Source: Styela clava (taxonomy: Eukaryota > Chordata > Ascidiacea > Stolidobranchia > Styelidae). Taken from it: a DNA stretch of 64,000 nt. The notes beneath the pieces are model-generated. The model ran no database searches. It was given only the letters and a program-made list of their open reading frames with translations, and was not told the origin of the DNA. How positions within the stretch are numbered: the stretch's first letter is position 1; each line of letters opens with the position of its first letter. Made by a program: the position numbers and the translations under genes. Location of the stretch: positions 17,298,001 to 17,362,000 of the forward strand of contig NC_135251.1 of the NCBI RefSeq assembly GCF_964204865.1. The letters run 5' to 3'. Below are positions 57,952-64,000 of this stretch, in pieces.

Positions 57952-60187
57952 GTACGTATCTTACATAAGACATATATCAATATTTACAGGTGCAGCAGAA
58001 CTCTGTATTTCAGTGGGGCACACTATCCAAATTCTAAGAATGTCCCTTCATTTGGTTCAATAAGACAAACACTCTACGTGTCTCACAAACGAGGGGCTGC
58101 TGGCACAACGGCAGATGCGTCCTATCGCACCATGCTTGTCTCGATAATAATCTAAATTAATCCCGGCCGTCACGTGACCAAAATTGCCATTTTATGCTAA
58201 ATACTTTCGAATGCCACAGTAAACATTTTTTTCCTTCGTTCAATCTGATTATTTTTTCCGATGAATTTAATAATGATGTTTTTTGCGCAACTTCAATTCG
58301 CCGATATTGAGGGATAACAATGTCCAGACGTCCCTGAAAGGAGGGGTTTTGTTAATCGGCAAAATGGGATTCTCTGAAACGAGACAATATCCCCCGCTTT
58401 TGAAATGTAATAGAAAAAATTTCTGTATCCAATTTTTGTAGCCTGTCCACTAAACGATATAAGTACTATTTGGCATGGTACAACCATTTTTGCATATGTA
58501 TGACTTCCATTTGGTTAGGAAATGAAGAATTGACATAGGTAAGGTTGCACATATTCTACTCTGTGATATGTACCAGAAATGTACGACCAATTTCTCTACT
58601 TTGTTTCTTGTTCTTGGCATGATAAAATATCGATTTTCTTATGTTTTATGGTTTTATGTCTTCGTTTTCATTTTTGTTCAAAGCTGGTCCTGGTTTGAAT
58701 TTAAATAACATTTTCTATTTATTATAAATCAGGAGAATTTTAAGTAATGATAGTTATCTTACATTTTATAAGAGTAAATCACAGATATCAGGTTTCATCA
58801 AAAGGAAGTTGTTTTGTCATAACTGCTGTATTAATAATTTGAATAGGCCTATGTTATTTTGATTAGTTAGATTATAAAAAAAAAGTTTTTCTAAATTGAA
58901 AATAATTAAAAAATTTTCTCAAACCAATATTTTGATGTGTATTTTTTGATGGAGTTTTTTGATTTGTATTTTTGTCCAAATGTCACTATCATTGCTTTAC
59001 TTAATGCCACATCTAAAAATTTCGTTCAATTTTTACTGACCAATTATGTTATAATGGTTCTGATTTTTCATAGAAGTTTTTTAAGGCATCCACAGTTTTT
59101 TGCCCTTAAATTGGCTATAGTGAAATTTTAAGTACCGGTAATAGTTTTTTACACCCTTAGCCAGGGTAGTTAAAAACTTTTTAGTTGTATGAACAAAATT
59201 AATATAAAATAGAAAAGTTTTTAGTAATCGGATAATTGATAATGTTGATATACCAATTGAATTAGTTGCTATTGTGATCATGATAATATAATATCACATT
59301 TTACCAAATCTGATTCTGCATATACAATAATTTAGATGGCCTGAAATCGAATATTGTACTGTTCCAAATAGATTTCATAATGTAAATTTAAAACATAGAA
59401 TCCTGAATATTTTAGATTCAACATATTTAAGATAGAGGTTCGCAGAAGTCATTGTAAATTCATAGATATTGAATTTGCTAATGCGAAGTTATTTAGATAA
59501 ACATTGCTTTGGTTGATTTTCTATTATTACACTGTTCGACAGATAGTTGATTTTTGTCAATTTTTCGTATACCCACTAGATGTCAAATGATTCAAACAAA
59601 AAAATTTTAAATTAAAATATTGATAAAAACAAGAATTCCACCAAAGTTAATAAAATTGCATTTGTTGGATATCCCTGGTCTTGATGTACAAGAGATAAAT
59701 TCTGAATATTAAGAACGAAAGGAATGACAAACAGTTATTATTGGACACTAAATCATTCAGATATACACATCTTTATTTACAATCAAATTCGGATTCAATT
59801 TTGTTTGAAAGATTCTATGTTGAATGACGTTCCATTTCACTGAATCAGCTTCCATTGGAACCTTTTGTAAAAATTATGGCGGTGATGTAATTGTTGTTTT
59901 GTCCCACATTGTTACGGTTGGGTTAAATTTCAAATTGCGTAATACCGGTATGTATAGCTAGTCTATTTTCAACAACACATTACTTGGCAAAATAAGCCAT
60001 TTTTGAGGTCAGTTGGTTTCTAGTGGAACTAATGTGTCAGAATTTCTTTGAAATAGAAGCTTAACTTTGCTTATTGTTACAGATTATTAAGAGAGTTGTT
60101 TACGAGCTGTAGGTCTACTTGCCATGTGTCAGGAAAATCTGATTTCAAATATTTAATTTCTTATGATCATTTGTTTCATGTTATTAA
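57952..60187. other. AT-rich stretch, possible first intron
   Basis: Very AT-rich sequence with no long open frame. The segment 59,540-59,600 (ACTAGATGTCAAATGATT-type words) resembles 43,830-43,860 in the NAGLU-ZRSR2 spacer, suggesting another old dispersed repeat. No exon is identified. Confidence 0.35.
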
Positions 60188-60551
60188 AGTGTTAGACTCA
60201 ACTATGATAACATCAGGTATCGAATCTCATACCGATATCCCGGTCTCATCACAAATAAACTAACTTCTTACATATGAGTGGCTTCTTATGTGGAGCCTTG
60301 TTTGGAGCAAAAATGAATTAGGCAAATAGATGTGTTGTATTTGTTTATTATTTATTATAGTGTTAGCCAGTGGATCTCAGCCTTTTTTTTTCGTGGTCCA
60401 TTTTTGTTGCCTGAAAATTCTTGTGGCCAAAATCTTTCTGTGGCCCAGCAGTGGGCCATGGCCCACTGGTTGAGAACCAGTGTGTTAGACTCAACTTCTT
60501 GTGTAGAGCCTTGTTTGAAGCAAAAATCAAATAGGCAAATAGATGTGTTGT
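60188..60551 (+). repeat. Duplicated segment around a short hAT-like insert
   Basis: GTGTTAGACTCAACT occurs at 60190 and 60482. A roughly 50-bp block with GAGCCTTGTTTG, AGCAAAAAT and TAGGCAAATAGATGTGTTGT occurs at about 60,292-60,340 and 60,502-60,551. Between the copies lies 60368-60480, with ends CAGTGGATCTCAGCC and GGTTGAGAACCAGTG and GTGTTAG flanks. The most likely origin is a local tandem duplication plus a short hAT-like element. Confidence 0.65.
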
Positions 60552-61455
60552 AAAAGAAAATTACAGAAACCTTTTTTTGTGTGCTTATTTGCATTTGCAG
60601 TTTCTTAGATTCCGCGATAATTGGTAACTGAAACTATAATATTATAACATTACAAAGGCATATCTGTTCTAGTTCAAGAAACCTTTCATTTTTTTCAATT
60701 TATCTCTCATAGTAAGACGGCTTGTAAATTTTTAAGTGTTTTTAAAATTGTTATTCATGGTGGCATGCAAATTATTTATCATTTGTAAAGTCTCTGTTAG
60801 GATTGCTCAAATGCTTGAGTTGATATATTGGATTAACATTCATAATAGATGAATATTATTTGCAATTTTATTTACCTGTTTTTTTTTATGCCTCTTCATA
60901 AAGCAAAATTGGTCATATACCGTATATGTTATCTAACTTTTGGTTGCAAAGTTGTTGATTAGTCAAATAGTGTTCCTGAATTTAAAAATACTAGTACACT
61001 GATATGGGTATCTCTACATGAAGTGTGCATTTTGTTTGATGTATCATTTCTGATGAATTCCGAAAATTAAGTTCTGTGCATGAAAACAATATACTTCTAT
61101 GATTGGGGAAAACCAAATGCATTTCATATGATTATTAAGAATTCCAACGTACATGATATGAATACATTATAACGTAATCTATTATAGTATTGTGAGTCAT
61201 TTCTGTCACGTTATGAAGTCATTGAGTTATATTTAGATATTGGTGTTCAATACCTTTGAAGATACATATTACATTCTGTGAAAGCTTACAATACGAATTT
61301 GACCAATTACCAATAGATTCTCATTTGAATTTGGGTCTGTATTATTGTTTTCTGCACTGTAATGTACATTGGTTTCTCAAAGTCAAATATGTTTGATAAA
61401 AAGTCTAGTTAAATAAATCTTTGGAAATAATAAACTATAATCTCTCAATCAAATC

Positions 61456-61615
61456 CATGCACATGAAACAAATAACTGGCTCACTAATCCCATACCCGAC
61501 AGGGACTGGTAATCGGACCAGAGGTCGTTGTTTGCCATTTGATTATGCTGTATTATTTGCTCTTTTCTCCCCCAGGATAAATATGTAAATCCTATCATAT
61601 CCTAATGTTTGAGCT
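61456..61615 (+). repeat. GGACTGGTAATCGG dispersed repeat, forward copy
   Basis: Contains ATGAAACAAATAACTGGCTC, CCCATACCCGACAGGGACTGG and CCCCCAGGATAAATATGTAA. It is the forward partner of the inverted copy at 62576-62745. Confidence 0.7.
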
Positions 61616-61850
61616 TATGAGTTTCAAATCTTCTATGATTCCTGCTACCCAAACGCAAACGTCATAATCTGCTTCACCCAGCAAGTATGAAATCATTTGT
61701 CATCACTGTAATTGATTGAAATAGTATTGCATTCTTATGTCAAATTTAAACCTATGTTGTTTTCCTCCTCTACTTTTCCCAATCACTGGGATCATAGACC
61801 AAGTTGTGTAAAATAATAGTTTTGTCAAAAAGTTAGCGCATTTACCGGTA

Positions 61851-62066
61851 CTCCCGTAGTGTGTGTACCAGGTTGGGGTTAGGCCATAATTTTATTGCGA
61901 TTTTTCTTATTTTAGTCCTATTACGAGTTCGAGGAATGTCTGTGTGAGCCAAGTGAATATACACCCCCGCCTATATGTTTCAGTCCCTTTACACAACTTG
62001 ATGTGAAGGAAGGCGAACAAAATTAGTTTCCTCCATATTCGTACACACACTTCTGGAACGCCCATT
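61851..62066 (+). repeat. Dispersed repeat with GTGTGTACCAG terminus, copy 3
   Basis: Best-preserved copy of the family at 3884-4112 and 31620-31830. It starts ACTCCCGTAGTGTGTGTACC and ends GTACACACACTTCTGGAACG. Confidence 0.75.
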
Positions 62067-62575
62067 TCACTGGTACTTTTGCCAAAGAGGTTTTTTGTGC
62101 CTCTGATTTGAAAAGTTATCTTTTTGTTTCTGTAAAGAAAATTTTATTAGATTAATGGCAATTTGAGAAAGTTTTAATCTGCCAAATACAAAACAAATCC
62201 AGTTTTTCAGAAATACTAATTTTTAGCCTTGAGGCTGTTCATATCAAAACTAAATGACAGACAATAGAAACTTGTCTATCATTACTCATCGTAATTGACA
62301 AGGTTAATTGTTGGACATTAGTTCTTCATTATTTACCTTTGTGAGCTGTCTAGTCTCGTTTATTTGTTCAAAAGTTATTTCAGACATATCGTTTTATTTT
62401 CTAATTGCTTCGACAGTTAATGTTGAAGAATTTTATTTATAAAATAAAAAACATACCTAGTTTCTTAAAGAATGCAATTTAAGTTGTATCAGTTGTATGG
62501 AAAAAATCATTTGAAATTTAATTTTGATACCGAAAAATTCTCTCATCTAGATACATGATAACCCAATCCTTTACA

Positions 62576-62745
62576 TTAGTATCATGGTTAGGATAGGATT
62601 TACATATTTATCCTGGGGGATAGGAAGACCCATAACACGACGTAATATAATATGGCGAACCACGGCCTTTCATCCGGTTACCAGTCCATGTCGATTATGG
62701 AATTAGTTAGCCATTTATTGGTTTTCATGTGCATGGAAGTTGCTT
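62576..62745 (-). repeat. GGACTGGTAACCGG dispersed repeat, inverted copy
   Basis: The reverse complement carries ACATGGACTGGTAACCGG, CGCCATATTATATTACGTCG and CCCCCAGGATAAATATGTAA. It is inverted relative to 61456-61615, about 960 bp away, with copy family B between them. Confidence 0.7.
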
Positions 62746-64000
62746 TTTCTTAATTGAAACTATATACAGTGGATTTGCCTAATCACAATGGAAGTAGGAT
62801 TGTCAGTCGTAAAATTTTGTTATTCACTTTATTTATACTAATGTCAAATTTTTTTGCCTTGTTTTTGTTTTGATATTTACCATTTGTAAATAATTAATCT
62901 TTATTTATTCCAAGAATAGTATCATGAGCATTACATCACCGAAATAAGGATTTATTGATAATTATGCCAATCTTCAATGTGCAATGTGTCATCATTTACT
63001 CCTCTCCACTTGACCACAAAACATGCCCAGAGGGTTAATCAAATATCTGTCCTACAGCAGAAAATAAACAATTGCCACTTAAACAGCACTTAACAACCAG
63101 CTACATGCTTGGAACTCTAAATATATATCAATTATTACGCTCTTAGTCTCATCAATCAAGGTTTTCTATTGATTTCTGTATTTGTAGTGTTTGTTGCCAT
63201 TTTTTTTACATACAGTTGATTCCCTAGGTAGTTAATGGGAGAACTGGTCCAATATACTTATAGTGCAGTGAATACGTCGTTGGTGTTTAAATTTGCTCAA
63301 AGATTAGCTTGCTAACAATGTAAAATTTTAGGTAATATTACCATAATTGTGTATGCTGATGAGACGCAAAATGAATATAGTTTCGTCATCTTGGATGGTA
63401 ATTTTATTTTTCGATTCCTGGTATTTTTTGGTTTGAGACTTTGAGTACAGTACATTTATAGTGCATTTCTATAGTGAAATGAGCTAATTAGTCATTCAGT
63501 GTTCTGGAAATATTATCCCATCGTTTCGTGTTTATCTTCCAAACATCTTATTGTTTTATATTTTGATAAGAATTAAAATCTTGGAATAGTTTTGATTTTT
63601 GAAATGATTATTGCTTAGAGCTTTCAAATCATTATTGAATTGAATTTTTAATTTATTAATAAGTTTCATTTATTCTACTAAAAACATTTTTGGAACATCT
63701 ATTTTTAAAAAGTAAAGTAGGAATTCTGAGTATCTTTGGGATTGGATTAGATAAAGATTTTCAATTCATGGGAGAGAAGCTGAATAGAAAGTAATTTTAT
63801 AGTGAACCATGATCTCTTGTCTAGTTACCAGTATGGGCCGAGGCCGAGAAATACTTTGGCAGTTTACATATGCCCGATCTTAAATGATTTTGGAAGTAGT
63901 TATAGCCCAGTAGTTACATGAATCATGTTATAGAAAGGTGTTTGGCGAGCCATTCTTCCTTGATCTAATTAAGCAATGCGGTGCAGCTGCAGGGTCATCA
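62746..64000. other. AT-rich stretch to the window end
   Basis: No exon, RNA gene or intact element is recognised. It could be intron of a gene beginning at 57826 or plain intergenic DNA. Confidence 0.35.

Noticed and set aside
1..64000. tRNA or rRNA genes
   Set aside because: I looked for GGTTCRANTCC-type B boxes with a matching A box and found none. TTCGAATC words at 6.4 and 16.8 kb belong to MITEs.
1..64000. CRISPR arrays, operons or prokaryotic mobile elements
   Set aside because: The gene structure is spliced and eukaryotic. Tandem repeats here lack the regular repeat-spacer pattern.

Overview
This window is eukaryotic (animal) nuclear DNA. It is clearly AT-rich. Genes are split by many introns with ordinary GT...AG borders, and most of the sequence is intronic or intergenic and full of small transposons. 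The genes themselves are conserved metazoan families, so the sequence does not fix the species. The small introns and dense non-autonomous DNA transposons would fit an invertebrate deuterostome such as a tunicate, but that is an inference with low confidence. There is no bacterial or viral gene system here.

Layout. Every recognised gene lies on the minus strand. (1) At the left edge, 599-775 is the first coding exon of an SLC22-type transporter whose remainder lies outside the window. (2) 776-12,679 is gene-free: nested hAT-like elements, direct and tandem duplications and dispersed repeats. (3) 12,727-26,177 is a complete 10-exon WDR20 gene (predicted 751 residues), the cofactor of USP12/USP46 deubiquitinases. 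(4) 26,178-31,438 is intergenic, with a roughly 2-kb purine-rich tandem-repeat domain and a near-perfect 95-bp hairpin. (5) 31,439-43,449 is a complete 16-exon NAGLU gene (lysosomal alpha-N-acetylglucosaminidase, predicted 761 residues). (6) 44,383-46,149 is an uninterrupted 588-codon ZRSR2/U2AF35-related gene (3' splice-site recognition). (7) From 46.3 kb to the right end no certain gene is found: a LINE relic split by a terminal-inverted-repeat element, hAT-like elements, a 46-bp minisatellite, a GGTACC-rich element and long AT-rich stretches. One possible first exon of an unknown plus-strand gene sits at 57,826-57,951.

The exon models for WDR20 and NAGLU were built by hand from splice sites, reading-frame continuity across each junction and family similarity. 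All junction phases close without a frameshift. The three main genes have no shared pathway; WDR20, NAGLU and ZRSR2 are head-to-tail neighbours with separations too large for a typical tight operon.

The most useful observations are the intron-free ZRSR2-type gene beside intron-rich neighbours, the young long hairpin at 29.8-30.0 kb, several elements with exact 8-bp target duplications (two of them nested), and the double-strand-open 78-bp repeat array. No previously undescribed biological system could be demonstrated.
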